A DNA stretch of 64,000 bases from Bacteroidota bacterium (GTDB lineage: Bacteria > Bacteroidota > Bacteroidia > Bacteroidales > FEN-979), in contig JAPLDH010000050.1 in assembly GCA_026391355.1 (NCBI GenBank), positions 1-64,000 of the forward strand, given 5' to 3'. The notes beneath the pieces were generated by a model that saw only the letters and a list, made by a program, of their open reading frames with translations, was not told the DNA's origin and did no database searches. Each line of letters opens with the position of its first letter. Position 1 is the first letter of the stretch. Shown here one piece after another: positions 35,080 through 46,100 of this stretch. The translations under genes were made by a program, and so were the position numbers.

Positions 35080-36372
35080 TCAAAGCACTTCTGCAATTAT
35101 CTCCAGTTTTATACCACGGGAACCTTTCAAAAGAACTGTGGAATTTTCCAGCCTGTGAAATTCAAACCATAACCTGGCAAGATCGCTGTCCTGGAAGCAG
35201 ATCCAGTCAAGCCGGTCGCATAACGTTGTAAAAACGGGGCCTACAAGATATACTCCAATAAACTGCTTTAATTCCAGTAACCTAATGATATCAATATGTT
35301 CCTTTTCGGTTTCTTCACCCAGTTCCAGCATGTCGCCGATGATCACAACCTTATTCGGATCAGCCAGTTCACTGAAGTTCTCGATGGCGGTGGTCATGCT
35401 CCCGGGATTTGCATTATAGGCGTCAAGGATCAACCGGTTACTTCCGGTAGAAGATATCTGTGAACGATTGTTGGATGGAATATAGTTTTCCAGGGCGTTT
35501 TTGATCATATGGTTATCAGTTTTGAAAAAATGGCCGATGGCGGCAGCAGCCAGCAGGTTCTCAAAATTGTATTTGCCATAGATCTTTGAATGAACCGTGA
35601 CTTGTTCATTATCAATATTGAAGATAAAATCCACAAAAGGGTTGCTTCCCGTCAGGATGCCTTGAAAATCAGCAGATATCTCCTTTCCGTAACTATATTT
35701 CTGTAAGCCGGATGAATGTTCAACCAGGAGAGGGTTATCTGCATTAATGAAGATCGTTCCGTTGTTGTTTTTCAGAAACCTGTAAAGTTCCGTTTTCGTA
35801 CGGATCACCCCTTCAAAACCCCCGAAACCTTCCAAATGGGCTTTCCCGATGTTTGTAATGATCCCGAAATCAGGGCGGGCAATTGAGCAAAGGAAATCAA
35901 TCTCCCCGGGATGGTTTGCACCCATCTCAATGATGGCCATTTCGGTATCCCGGGATATTGAAAGGATCGTAAGGGGAACCCCGATATGGTTGTTCAGGTT
36001 TCCTTTTGTAGCTATGGTTCTGAATTTACAGGAGAGAATGGCATTGATCAGTTCCTTGGTTGTGGTTTTTCCATTGGTACCTGTTATTGCAATGAAAGGA
36101 ATATTCAATTTGCTGCGATGTAATGAAGCAAGTTCCTGCAATGTTCTCAAAACATCCTTAACCAGGATGTAATGTGTATTTATAACAGACGATTCATTGT
36201 CGGTAATTGCAAAAGCTGCTCCCTGGTTAAGTGCAGATTCCGCATATTGATTACCATCGAAATTTTCCCCTTTCAGGGCGAAGAAAAGGCAATTTTTGGC
36301 AATCCTGCGACTATCGGTGGAGATTTCAGGATATTTCAGGTAAACAGCATAGATTTCTTCGATCGACAGCAT
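35080..36372 (-). CDS. murF: UDP-N-acetylmuramoyl-tripeptide-D-alanyl-D-alanine ligase
   Basis: A 430-residue Mur ligase. The P-loop is ITGTNGKTTTKELI, the central region has EMGANHPGEID and NIGKAHLEGFGG, and the C-terminal domain has LDAYNANPGSMTTAI and IIGDMLELGEETEKEH. It joins D-Ala-D-Ala to the peptidoglycan precursor in the cytoplasm. First gene of the operon; the gldJ terminator lies 35 bp upstream. Confidence 0.95.
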   Translation of the reverse strand: MLSIEEIYAVYLKYPEISTDSRRIAKNCLFFALKGENFDGNQYAESALNQGAAFAITDNESSVINTHYILVKDVLRTLQELASLHRSKLNIPFIAITGTNGKTTTKELINAILSCKFRTIATKGNLNNHIGVPLTILSISRDTEMAIIEMGANHPGEIDFLCSIARPDFGIITNIGKAHLEGFGGFEGVIRTKTELYRFLKNNNGTIFINADNPLLVEHSSGLQKYSYGKEISADFQGILTGSNPFVDFIFNIDNEQVTVHSKIYGKYNFENLLAAAAIGHFFKTDNHMIKNALENYIPSNNRSQISSTGSNRLILDAYNANPGSMTTAIENFSELADPNKVVIIGDMLELGEETEKEHIDIIRLLELKQFIGVYLVGPVFTTLCDRLDWICFQDSDLARLWFEFHRLENSTVLLKGSRGIKLEIIAEVL

Positions 36373-36406
36373 GGCAGGTTATTTCCTTGAAATACAAAGT
36401 AAATAA

Positions 36407-36438
36407 AAAACCCCGTCTCCTTTACGGAACGGGGTTTT
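36407..36438 (-). terminator. Intrinsic terminator after gldJ
   Basis: AAAACCCCGT pairs with ACGGGGTTTT around a 12-base loop. It is followed on the minus strand by a T-rich run. It ends the PorP/SprF-gldJ transcript before murF. The near symmetry could let it work in both directions. Confidence 0.8.
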
Positions 36439-36455
36439 ATTCTTTTCAATATTTT

Positions 36456-37946
36456 TTATTTTCCGGATATTCCACCGCCGACCCTTGTCATGGCACAACG
36501 GAAACCAACTGCATCGGAAGCAGCATCCTGGTCAAGGAACCTGCGCGTTGCCGGGCTCAGGTAATAGGCAGGATCTTTCCAGTTGCCACCTTTATACACT
36601 CTTGCCTTATCACTGATCAGAGAGGTAACGCCAAACTGGTACATCAGGTTTGTGGAGCTGGTATCTTTGGAGACATTTTTCCAGAGTTCACCATCAATAT
36701 TGGAGGCATAATCTCCATCCTGGTTATTAATGTTATCGGCCGAACGATAATTGGTGCGGTTGGCGGCCTCTGCAGTGGTTACATCGCGGTATTTCAGGTG
36801 GCCGAGACTGTCTTTTTCAGCGACAAAACCTTCGGCATCTCTCACGGTAGTTTTATATACATTGCCCCTGAATGGTCTCAGGTCGGTCATATCCAGGGAA
36901 TTCATCGGACGGTAAACGTCAAGCACCCATTCACTCACGTTACCTGCCATGTTATAGAGGCCATAATCGTTGGGGAAATAGGAACCGCATGGCGCGGGAA
37001 TATCGGCAGCATCATTCAGGTTACCGGCAACCCCCATATAGTCGCCCCGTCCCCTGCGGAAGTTATCCATGAAACTGCCATAGTATTTGGATTCGCTTGT
37101 TCTTACAAAATTCCCGTTCCAGGGATAATTCTTCTTTTCAACCACCCTTTCAAGAAGTGTGTTCCCGATCAGGCCGAGCGCTGCGAATTCCCATTCTGCT
37201 TCGGTCGGGAGCCGGTATTTCGGGAGGAGGATACCATCTTCCATCTTCACTTTTCGGGTGCCTGTTCCGTTGGGATTCAGATCGGGCAGCGGTTTATTGA
37301 CAAGACCTTCATATTGGCCTGCCAGGTAGGCTTCGGTATTGAAGTTGTTTTCATTCTTTTGAGATGGATCCATTGAAAGGATGCCTTTTTTGATCAGGAG
37401 CATTTCATTGACCCGGTCCGTTCTCCAGGCACAATAGTCATTTGCCTGAACCCAGCTGACACCCACAACGGGATAATTCCTGTAGGCAGGGTGCCGGAAA
37501 TAATATTCTACCAATGGTTCGTTGTAGGCCAGTTTATCTCTCCATACCAGTGTATCGGGTAATGCTTTACGGAATACGCCCGGATAATCCGTACCATAAA
37601 CCCTGTATAACCAATACAGGTATTCCAGGTAATCGAGGTTCCTCAATTCAGTTTGATCCATGTAGAAGCTGGAAACAGTGACCGTGCGGGGTTGATTATT
37701 CCAGTCAAACAGAACATCATCCTGGGTGTTTCCCATGGTAAACCTGCCACCTTCAATAAATACAAGTCCCGGACCTGTTTGTTGTTCAGTGTACTGACGG
37801 ACTTCAAAACCACCGTTTTTGGGGTTGTTATAATCCCACCCAGTCGAACTGCTAGAACCTTTCTTAGTACAGGAACCAAGAAGTACAATGGCAGCGACGG
37901 CGGCGACCATTGTAACAGCGGGTAAAATCTTATGGAAATTCATCAT
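36456..37946 (-). CDS. gldJ: Gliding motility lipoprotein GldJ (SUMF1/FGE fold)
   Basis: A 496-residue lipoprotein; the signal peptide ends at the lipobox LLGSC. The formylglycine-enzyme-like domain shows GLVFIEGGRFTMGNTQDD, PVVGVSWVQANDYCAWR, YRLPTEAEWEFAALG, NMAGNVSEWVLDVY and VYKGGNWKDP near the end. This family holds GldJ and GldK. The neighbourhood of murF on one side and porU/porV on the other matches the gldJ location in Flavobacterium, so I call it GldJ. It stabilises T9SS/gliding proteins at the outer membrane. It follows the PorP/SprF gene by 22 bp. Confidence 0.88.
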   Translation of the reverse strand: MMNFHKILPAVTMVAAVAAIVLLGSCTKKGSSSSTGWDYNNPKNGGFEVRQYTEQQTGPGLVFIEGGRFTMGNTQDDVLFDWNNQPRTVTVSSFYMDQTELRNLDYLEYLYWLYRVYGTDYPGVFRKALPDTLVWRDKLAYNEPLVEYYFRHPAYRNYPVVGVSWVQANDYCAWRTDRVNEMLLIKKGILSMDPSQKNENNFNTEAYLAGQYEGLVNKPLPDLNPNGTGTRKVKMEDGILLPKYRLPTEAEWEFAALGLIGNTLLERVVEKKNYPWNGNFVRTSESKYYGSFMDNFRRGRGDYMGVAGNLNDAADIPAPCGSYFPNDYGLYNMAGNVSEWVLDVYRPMNSLDMTDLRPFRGNVYKTTVRDAEGFVAEKDSLGHLKYRDVTTAEAANRTNYRSADNINNQDGDYASNIDGELWKNVSKDTSSTNLMYQFGVTSLISDKARVYKGGNWKDPAYYLSPATRRFLDQDAASDAVGFRCAMTRVGGGISGK

Positions 37947-37968
37947 TGATAAAATTTTGAATGTATAA

Positions 37969-38958
37969 CTAAAATCTTGGGCATTTTATTGCCCTGATAT
38001 GCCTTCTTTTTTCAATGCAAGGGAACTGCCATGAAGCAGAAACCTCGTGTCCTCCTCCGGAAACAGCCATCAGCCGTGAGATTGTGAAATCATAACTGTA
38101 TCCGACGCGAAGGTTTTGATAATGAAATCCAATCATTGGAATCAACGCATCGGCATTCTCAAAATTGTATCTGAACCAAAGTCCCCCGATAAAAGGATCG
38201 ATCGTCAGGTACAAACCCAGGTTAAGCTGGTGAAATTTGAATTGCTGCTGGTAAAGAATATTCGGGGAGATGGAGAACTCGCGGCCTTCATCGGCTCCGT
38301 TTTCCCTCAGGTTTATTACAGATCCGGCATGGACTGTATATTTCATAAACAGCCGGGTGTTGTTGTCATTATAAAATCCCATCCGTGGCTGTGAAAGATG
38401 ACTGACAGAGAGGCCGCCATATAACAACTCATCATATCCCATCATAATGCCTGCTGAAAAATCAGGAGCGCTGATGGTATTGTTATCCGGTGGCTTTTCC
38501 AGTGTGGGCAGTACAAAACCCGTTTGCGGATCGATCATGTCCTCGAAAGTCAGCTTATCCCAGGCCAGATGGCGCTGATAATAACCGGCTTCCAATGCAG
38601 CACTGGCGAAAAGGTGACTTGTTATATTGAATTTGTAAGCATACATGAGGCTGATGGCAGTTGCATTCAGGTTTCCACCACCTGTGCGGTCGGCAGTGAC
38701 CAATAATCCAACACCTCCCCTGATAAAATTTACATATTGGTCATAAGAGGCATTATAAGTAACAAATGCTCCTCCAACCGATGGCCATTGATCACGGAAG
38801 TTGCCGATTGCTCTCGGACATACCATGGCTCCTGCCAAAGCCGGATTCAGATATAACGGGTTTGCATAAAACTGTGAAAACTCCGGATCCTGACTGTAGG
38901 TGCTTTGCATGAAAACTGATAAAGTAAAAATGGTAATAATGAATGCTTTATTCATCAT
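37969..38958 (-). CDS. PorP/SprF-family type IX secretion membrane protein
   Basis: A 329-residue outer-membrane beta-barrel protein with a signal peptide. The family opening DPEFSQFYANPLYLNPALAG directly follows it. Internal motifs include GGVGLLVTADRTGG and LFASAALEAGYYQR. PorP/SprF proteins help T9SS machinery or anchor particular secreted proteins (type B CTD cargo). Its place before gldJ suggests a housekeeping T9SS role. It is divergent from porU. Confidence 0.9.
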   Translation of the reverse strand: MMNKAFIITIFTLSVFMQSTYSQDPEFSQFYANPLYLNPALAGAMVCPRAIGNFRDQWPSVGGAFVTYNASYDQYVNFIRGGVGLLVTADRTGGGNLNATAISLMYAYKFNITSHLFASAALEAGYYQRHLAWDKLTFEDMIDPQTGFVLPTLEKPPDNNTISAPDFSAGIMMGYDELLYGGLSVSHLSQPRMGFYNDNNTRLFMKYTVHAGSVINLRENGADEGREFSISPNILYQQQFKFHQLNLGLYLTIDPFIGGLWFRYNFENADALIPMIGFHYQNLRVGYSYDFTISRLMAVSGGGHEVSASWQFPCIEKRRHIRAIKCPRF

Positions 38959-39199
38959 TGCTATTTATACACCCTAATTTATTTAGGGTTACAATATTAC
39001 TAATAAATTTTCAATTCATGCCACGATCTTTAAGAAATTAGAAAATTCCTGGTCATAAATAACAATATTCAAAACCTAATATCGTTTTTAACTCTCATGA
39101 TCAGGATTGTTGCTTTTATCTCCTTTTTAAAAATAGATTTCCCTGCTTCTGACATTCTGTGGCCTGATTGTGCGACCTTTGCAAATTAATACTTTGTAT
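38959..39199. other. Divergent control region between the PorP/SprF gene and porU
   Basis: About 240 bases without a gene. Close to porU lie CCTTTGCAAAT and TACTTTG segments (39175-39196) that resemble -7 elements. I see no clear inverted repeat operator. Confidence 0.5.
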
Positions 39200-42100
39200 A
39201 TGATAAATAAGACCTACAAACTACCGCGATATTTCTTCCTGCTTTTATTTTTTCTTGCAGGTGCAGTTCTGATTCCCTCTCATACTATTGGACAGGTTAA
39301 ACCAATGCATTTTGACATTCATTGGTTACCTTCCTCACACATCCATTTTTCCGCATCTGATTCAATAACCAAAATGAACTTTGAAGGTGCTATCGTTACA
39401 GATAATTACGGTCAGTTACCGGTGTTCTCTCATATCATAAGGGTATCATCAAAAGAAGATTCCATATGGATTTCGGATTTGCAGGATCTGAAATTTGAGG
39501 AGTTGGGAGAGGGTGACCTGAACGCATTAAGAGACACTGAGAAGATTCCTGCAGATTTCACCTTATCGCAAAACATCATTATTCAGCATAAAGTCCCTTA
39601 TCTTTCGCTTACCTTATTACCATTGAGAAAAAACACTGCAAATGGTAAAATTGAACGCCTCATTTCATTTGGCTTCCAGTTGAATTTTATCCCCAATCCT
39701 CACCCCACGGCACTGAAAACAACACGTACTTATGCCGATCATTCTGTTCTGGCTTCGGGTACCTGGTATAAGATGTCAGCCAAAAATACAGGTATTTACA
39801 GAATTACCTATGATGATCTGAAGAATATGGGGGTCAATGTTTCCGCTATTGATCCCAGGAATATCAGGATCTATGGTAATGGCGGAGGAATGTTACCTGA
39901 ACCGAATGCCACCAGAAGGATCGATGACCTGAGGGAAAATGCAATACAGGTTGTAGGGGAAGAGGACGGAAAATTTGATGCGGGTGATTATATTTTATTT
40001 TATGGAGAAGCGCCTGATATATGGAAATATGATTACACGAATCATATTTTCCATCACAGTAAAAATATTTATTCTGATGTAAACTATTATTTTCTGACCG
40101 TGGATCTGGGGCAGGGGAAGAGAGTTGGACTCACCCCATCCACCACACAGACCCCAAATTTTTATGTAACTACATTCAATGATTACCAGTTTTATGAAAA
40201 GGATGATATCAATCTGATCAAATCAGGGAAATTATGGTTAGATCAGCAATATTTTGATGTTACCACAACCCGTGATTATACATTCAATTTTCCGAATATC
40301 GATAATGTTCATTCTGTTACGGTCACCACAGATGTAGCAGCGAGAAGCACCACCACCAGCTCCTCCTTCGATATTTCAGCCAATAACCAGTACCTTCTGA
40401 ATGTAAACATTCCACCCGTCACCACGGTTTTTCTCGATACTTATGCCGTAGAAAGATCCGGCACGGGCGGTTTCAATACAGCAGATCCTGTCATAGATAT
40501 TAAACTGAAGTACAACAAACCGGATATTACGGCGACCGGATACCTGAACTATCTTGAATTGAATGTAACACGAAACCTGGTCATGAGCGGCTCCCAAATG
40601 AGTTTCAGGTCACCCCTGACGTCAGGATCAGGCAAAGTTTCAGATTTTTCACTGACCACGGGTAACCAGACTGTTACCATCTGGGATGTAACCAATGGCG
40701 GAACTATCAATAAAATAGTGACTTCACAAAATGGTTCAGCAACTGTATTCAGGTTGCCCACCGATACGTTGCAGGAATTTATTGCCTTTGACGGCACGTC
40801 ATTCTTATCCGCTACTTTCAGGGGGAAAGTTGATATTCAGGACCTTCATGGCGCCGGTCTTTTTGATTATGTAATAGTAACTTATCCCTTGTTCCTTCCC
40901 CAAGCCGAACGTCTGGCTACATTTCACAGAAATCATGATCAGATGTCAGTGTTCATTACTACCCCCGAAAAGATCTACAATGAGTTTTCCTCAGGGAAAC
41001 AGGATGTTACAGCCATCAGGGATTTTATGAAGATGATGTATGACCGGTCAGGAAACGGAGATTACCCAAAATATCTTCTTCTGTTTGGAGGTGCATCCTA
41101 TGATTTCAAAGACCGGGTTCAGAATAATATCAATTTTGTTCCCTCTTTTGAGTCAAATGAATCGTTGAGTCCGACGGGAACCTTTGTATCCGACGATTAC
41201 TTTGCCATCCTGGATGATTCGGAAGGGTTGGGATCCTATGGCCTGCTTGATCTTGGTATTGGACGTTTTCCGGTGATAACAGCGGATCAGGCGGATGAGG
41301 CAGTAGCTAAAATTGAGCACTATTGTGCACAAAGTGATTCGGTGAAAAATGACTGGAGAAATGTGGTCTGTTTCGTTGCGGATGACCCTGATGATGCGAA
41401 CTCCAATCTCCATATGGAACAGGCGGAATTATTGGCCGGCATGATCACTTCTGGTAATAAGGATTACAACGTGGATAAGATCTTTCTCGATGCCTATAAA
41501 CAGGCTTCAACTCCTGGTGGGGCTCGCTATCCTGATGTGAATGCAGCAATCAACGACAGGGTGGATAAAGGCGCTTTGATCATTAATTATACAGGTCACG
41601 GAGGAGTTTTGGGTTGGGCTCATGAACGCGTTCTTGAAATTGCAGATATCAAATCCTGGAAAAATTATGACCGGATGCCTGTTTTTATGACAGCTACCTG
41701 TGAATTCTCCTGGTTTGATGATCCTGCATGGATCTCTGCAGGTGAATGGGTATTTCTGAATTCCACCGGCGGAGGAATTGCATTATTTACAACAACAAGA
41801 CCAACCTTTGCAGGTGAGAATTTCTCCCTCTCCACCAATTTTTATTCCAATGTATTCAAAAAGTTCAATGGTAAGTTCTTGAAAATGGGAGACCTGGTCG
41901 AACGGGCGAAGAACTGGGACAGTACCGGTTCTTCTCTTAACTCACGGAAGTTTATTCTGCTTGGCGATCCCGGACTCCAACTGGCCTATCCGCAATTTAA
42001 TGTTGTAACCACGGCAATAAACGGACAAAATGTATCCTCCTCTCCGGATACATTAAAAGCATTGCAAACGGTAACAATTTCGGGAGAAGTACGTGATAAT

Positions 42101-43072
42101 GACGGGAATAGGATGTCTGCGTTTAACGGAACGGTTTTTACGACAGTCTTTGATAAAGCTGCTGAGATATATACACTTGGGAATGATGGAGGAAACCCGG
42201 TAAGCTTTTATCTGCAGAAAAACCCGCTCTACAGAGGAAAGGCCGATGTTACAGAGGGTTCATTCTCCTTCACTTTTATTGTACCGAAAGACATTGCATA
42301 TAACTATGGGATTGGAAAGATCAGTTATTATGCTCGTGACCCCGATTGTGATGCAAATGGGTATAATATGAATGTGATCGTAGGCGGAATGGACAATCGT
42401 TCTTCAACGGATGAGCAGGCCCCGGAAGTAAGGCTTTTTATGAACAATACCAATTTTGTCAGTGGAGGGATCACCGACCAGAACCCTGTGTTGCTGGCAA
42501 TTGTCAGCGACAGTTCCGGGATAAACACGGTAGGTAACGGGATCGGGCATGATATTACGGCTGTGGTAGATGACAACACCAAGGAGTCGAAAATACTCAA
42601 TGATTATTATGTCTCTGATATCAATACGTTTAAAACCGGTATTATTACTTATCCCTTTTATAAACTTTCCGACGGGTTACATCATCTCTCCCTGAAAGTG
42701 TGGGATGTTTATAACAACTCTTCGGATGCGACCATCGAGTTTATCGTAGCTTCCTCGGTAAATTTTGCACTTGAACATCTTATGACCTATCCTAACCCAT
42801 TCAGTGACCATACGACCTTTTCATTTGAGTCCAACCAGACAGATCCTTCCATGGATGTGAATATCAAGATATTTACGATCAACGGAAAATTAATTAAAAC
42901 CCTTCACCAGGTATTATCGAATACAGGTTACAGGGTGGATTCAATCACATGGGATGGCACCGATAACGATGGCAACCAGATAAGCGGGGGGTTGTATGTC
43001 TATGTTTTAGATGTTAAACTTACGGGGGGCGCTGCTGTTCAGAAATCTTCAAAATTGGTGTACATTCGTTGA
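39200..43072 (+). CDS. porU: T9SS sortase PorU (C25 peptidase), paralogue 1
   Basis: A 1290-residue secreted protein starting MINKTYKLPRYFF; an in-frame GTG 30 bp upstream is less likely. After the signal peptide, residues about 30-180 form a prodomain-like region absent from the two paralogues downstream. The LASGTWYKMSAKNTGIYRI domain follows. The gingipain-like (C25) catalytic domain has His 800 (YTGHGG) and Cys 834 (TATCEFS). About 85 C-terminal residues form a type-A T9SS CTD (NPFSDHTTFSF, then ISGGLYVYVL). PorU cuts the CTD of secreted cargo and attaches it to LPS at the outer membrane. Length fits PorU. Confidence 0.93.
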   Translation: MINKTYKLPRYFFLLLFFLAGAVLIPSHTIGQVKPMHFDIHWLPSSHIHFSASDSITKMNFEGAIVTDNYGQLPVFSHIIRVSSKEDSIWISDLQDLKFEELGEGDLNALRDTEKIPADFTLSQNIIIQHKVPYLSLTLLPLRKNTANGKIERLISFGFQLNFIPNPHPTALKTTRTYADHSVLASGTWYKMSAKNTGIYRITYDDLKNMGVNVSAIDPRNIRIYGNGGGMLPEPNATRRIDDLRENAIQVVGEEDGKFDAGDYILFYGEAPDIWKYDYTNHIFHHSKNIYSDVNYYFLTVDLGQGKRVGLTPSTTQTPNFYVTTFNDYQFYEKDDINLIKSGKLWLDQQYFDVTTTRDYTFNFPNIDNVHSVTVTTDVAARSTTTSSSFDISANNQYLLNVNIPPVTTVFLDTYAVERSGTGGFNTADPVIDIKLKYNKPDITATGYLNYLELNVTRNLVMSGSQMSFRSPLTSGSGKVSDFSLTTGNQTVTIWDVTNGGTINKIVTSQNGSATVFRLPTDTLQEFIAFDGTSFLSATFRGKVDIQDLHGAGLFDYVIVTYPLFLPQAERLATFHRNHDQMSVFITTPEKIYNEFSSGKQDVTAIRDFMKMMYDRSGNGDYPKYLLLFGGASYDFKDRVQNNINFVPSFESNESLSPTGTFVSDDYFAILDDSEGLGSYGLLDLGIGRFPVITADQADEAVAKIEHYCAQSDSVKNDWRNVVCFVADDPDDANSNLHMEQAELLAGMITSGNKDYNVDKIFLDAYKQASTPGGARYPDVNAAINDRVDKGALIINYTGHGGVLGWAHERVLEIADIKSWKNYDRMPVFMTATCEFSWFDDPAWISAGEWVFLNSTGGGIALFTTTRPTFAGENFSLSTNFYSNVFKKFNGKFLKMGDLVERAKNWDSTGSSLNSRKFILLGDPGLQLAYPQFNVVTTAINGQNVSSSPDTLKALQTVTISGEVRDNDGNRMSAFNGTVFTTVFDKAAEIYTLGNDGGNPVSFYLQKNPLYRGKADVTEGSFSFTFIVPKDIAYNYGIGKISYYARDPDCDANGYNMNVIVGGMDNRSSTDEQAPEVRLFMNNTNFVSGGITDQNPVLLAIVSDSSGINTVGNGIGHDITAVVDDNTKESKILNDYYVSDINTFKTGIITYPFYKLSDGLHHLSLKVWDVYNNSSDATIEFIVASSVNFALEHLMTYPNPFSDHTTFSFESNQTDPSMDVNIKIFTINGKLIKTLHQVLSNTGYRVDSITWDGTDNDGNQISGGLYVYVLDVKLTGGAAVQKSSKLVYIR

Positions 43073-43119
43073 TCGGATTCATCTTCGACGACAGAAATGA
43101 AATCGGGGAAACCTTGTGA

Positions 43120-46100
43120 ATGAAACATAAATCCTTAATATTTTTTTTACTCCTCTGTTTGTATTCGAGGGCAGGTACTCCGCATAAAACAGTATCTGTC
43201 CTGGCGACCGGGAAATGGTTCAGGATTGCTATTCATGCAACAGGGATCCATAAAATAAGCTATGCTGATTTTGTTTCAATGGGTATTGATTTTACCCAGG
43301 TGAATGATTCAGCCATCAGGATCTTTGGGAATGGAAGCGGTATGTTACCGGAAACCAATATCTCCCAAAGGGTCGATGATCTTCGGGAGGTTTGTATCCG
43401 CGTTGTGGATGGTGGTGATGGAAAAATGAACCCCGGTGATTATGTTTTGTTCTATGGTGAAGGCCCGGATAAATGGAGCCTTGATAAAACCACATATCAC
43501 TATATCCATTCAAAAAACCTTTATTCTGATTCGGTCTATTATTATATAAACATGGATACCGGGAAGGGAAAAAGAGTGCCGGTTCAAAATTCAGCAGATA
43601 CGATTCCTAACTATTATTCCGTCAGGTTCGACGATCATGTTTTTCATGAAATTGACCAGGAAAACCTTATTAAATCAGGGAAGAGCTGGTTCGGGGAGGT
43701 TTTTAATGAAACGTCGGATTCCTATGATTTTACATATGATTTTCCTTATATCGATTCGATCTCACCCATCAGGATAGTCACCAATGTTGCAGCCCAATCA
43801 ATAATCGACAGTTGGTTCTTCCTGTATGTAAACAACCATCTGCTGGATTCGATCAAAGTTCCCTTTGCAAATTATCCGGATGATCCTGAGGATTTTGCAA
43901 GGATTGCCCAGAAAGTTTCAAGGATCTATAATCCGCATACTCCCTTTACTTTGAATCTTATTTATCAGCTTCCGGATCCTTCCGCCAAAGGCTGGCTTGA
44001 CAATATCGAGTTCAACCTTTCCCGCAACCTGCACTGGGCCGGACCCCAGATGAATTTCAGGGATGCCAATTCCATTGGTACCGGGAAGATCACCCAATTT
44101 AAAATGACCGGTGCAGATCCTTCTGTAACTATATGGGATGTAACTGATCCGGGAAACATTACCGAGATGAAATCGCACCTGTCACATGATACGATGCGGT
44201 TTGTGATCAGAACCGATTCCCTGAAGGAATTCATTGCATTTGACGGATCAGTTTATAATACGGTCCATCTTGCCGGGCAGGTTGATAATCAGAATCTGCA
44301 TGCACTCGAACCGGCAACCCTGGTTATTGTCACGAATCCGTTATTTCTGCAGGAAGCCAACCGGCTTGCTGATTTCCACCGTCAGCATGACAAAATCCCG
44401 GTTGTTGTGGCCAAAACTACCGAAATATATCATGAATTCTCCTGCGGAGAACAGGATCCCACCGCCATCCGCGATTTTGTCAAGATGCTCTATGACAGAG
44501 GAAGCGGAAATGCAGATCAGCCAAAGTACCTTCTTCTGTTTGGTGATGGCTCATACGATCCCAAGAACCGTGTTCCGGGGAATAATAACCTTATACCAAC
44601 CTACCAATCTTTAGAATCAGTAAATACAGGTTTCTCCTATGTAACGGAGGATTATTACGGGATCATGGGTGATTTCCAGGGGCAAAACTCAAATGGCACC
44701 ATTAACCTGGGAATCGGACGGTTACCGGTTTCTACTTTGGACCAGGCAATAGGCCTGGTAGATAAGATCATTCATTATACGGATGTTTCCGATACTATCC
44801 TGGCCGACTGGAGAAACCAGATCTCCTTCATCGCAGATGATCAGGAGGGTAATCTCTTCCTTCAGCAAACAGAGCAACTCACAGCCGTCGTGGAGAATCA
44901 GTATCCCGTATTTAATGTCGAGAAGATTTACCTGGATGCTTATCCATTGATCTCTACACCCATTGGCCCCCGGTACCCGGCCGTCAATGAGGCCATCACC
45001 AAAGCAATGGAAGACGGTAAGTTACTGATCAATTATGTGGGACATGGGGGAGATGATGGATTGGCAGAAGAAAAAATACTATCTGTAAGTGATATTCAGA
45101 ATTGGAACAATCAGGATAAGTTCCCGGTTTTTGTTGTAGCCACCTGCGAATTCAGCCATTTTGATAACCCTGAACGTCTATCAGCCGGTGAAATGGTCAT
45201 TAATAAGAGCAATGCAGGCGCGATTGCACTTTTTACCACCACAAGAATAACTGCAGCTCCTTCGAACTATCCGCTGGATACATCCTTTTTCCACAACCTG
45301 GTAACTCCTGTTGGTGAACCTGTTCGCAGAATGGGCGACCTGATCAAAATCTCAAAGAATAACAATAACAATAATCCTGATATACGTAATTATGTTTTAT
45401 TGGGAGATCCGGCACTGGAAATGGCATTTCCTGAAAATAATGTGGTAACCACACAAATCGGTAACCTTCCTGTTGATAGTATTGCAGATACAGTGCGAGG
45501 ACTCAGCATCATTAATGTGAAAGGGGAGGTACGGAATCCACAGGGTGACAAATTGAGCGGTTTTGACGGGATCCTTTTCCCCAGGATTTTTGATAAACCC
45601 ACCATCTACAGTACAATTGGGAATAAAACAGGGGTTCAAGGAAGTTACCCTCAACCTTTCCACCTTCAGGATAACCTTCTGTCGTCCTTGAAAATCTCAG
45701 TTACACACGGGGAGTTTGAATTCTCATTCATTGTTCCCAAGGATATTGCGCTGCAATTTGGAAAAGGAAAGATCAGCTATTATGCGCAGAACGGAGTGAC
45801 AGATGCAAACGGGTACAGCAATGACATTGTAATCGGAGGGAGGGACCCAACCATTGATCCTATTAATAGTGGCCCCATCATCCGCCTGTTTATGAATGAT
45901 ACGACATTTGTGCCGGGGGGAATTACTTCTCCCGACCCGGTTTGCCTTGCTTACCTTAAAGATCCCGACGGAATCAATTATACCGGACTGGGAATCGGGC
46001 ATGAAATCATTGCCTGGCTTGACGAAGACCAGGCTCATCCGATTGTCCTGAATGATTATTTCAAAACGGATATGAATTCTTATCAGAGCGGAAGTCTGAA

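Noticed and set aside
36231-37376. Plus-strand open frame of 381 codons opposite gldJ
   Set aside because: It is a shadow of the well-supported gldJ; its translation is low-complexity and has no recognisable domain.
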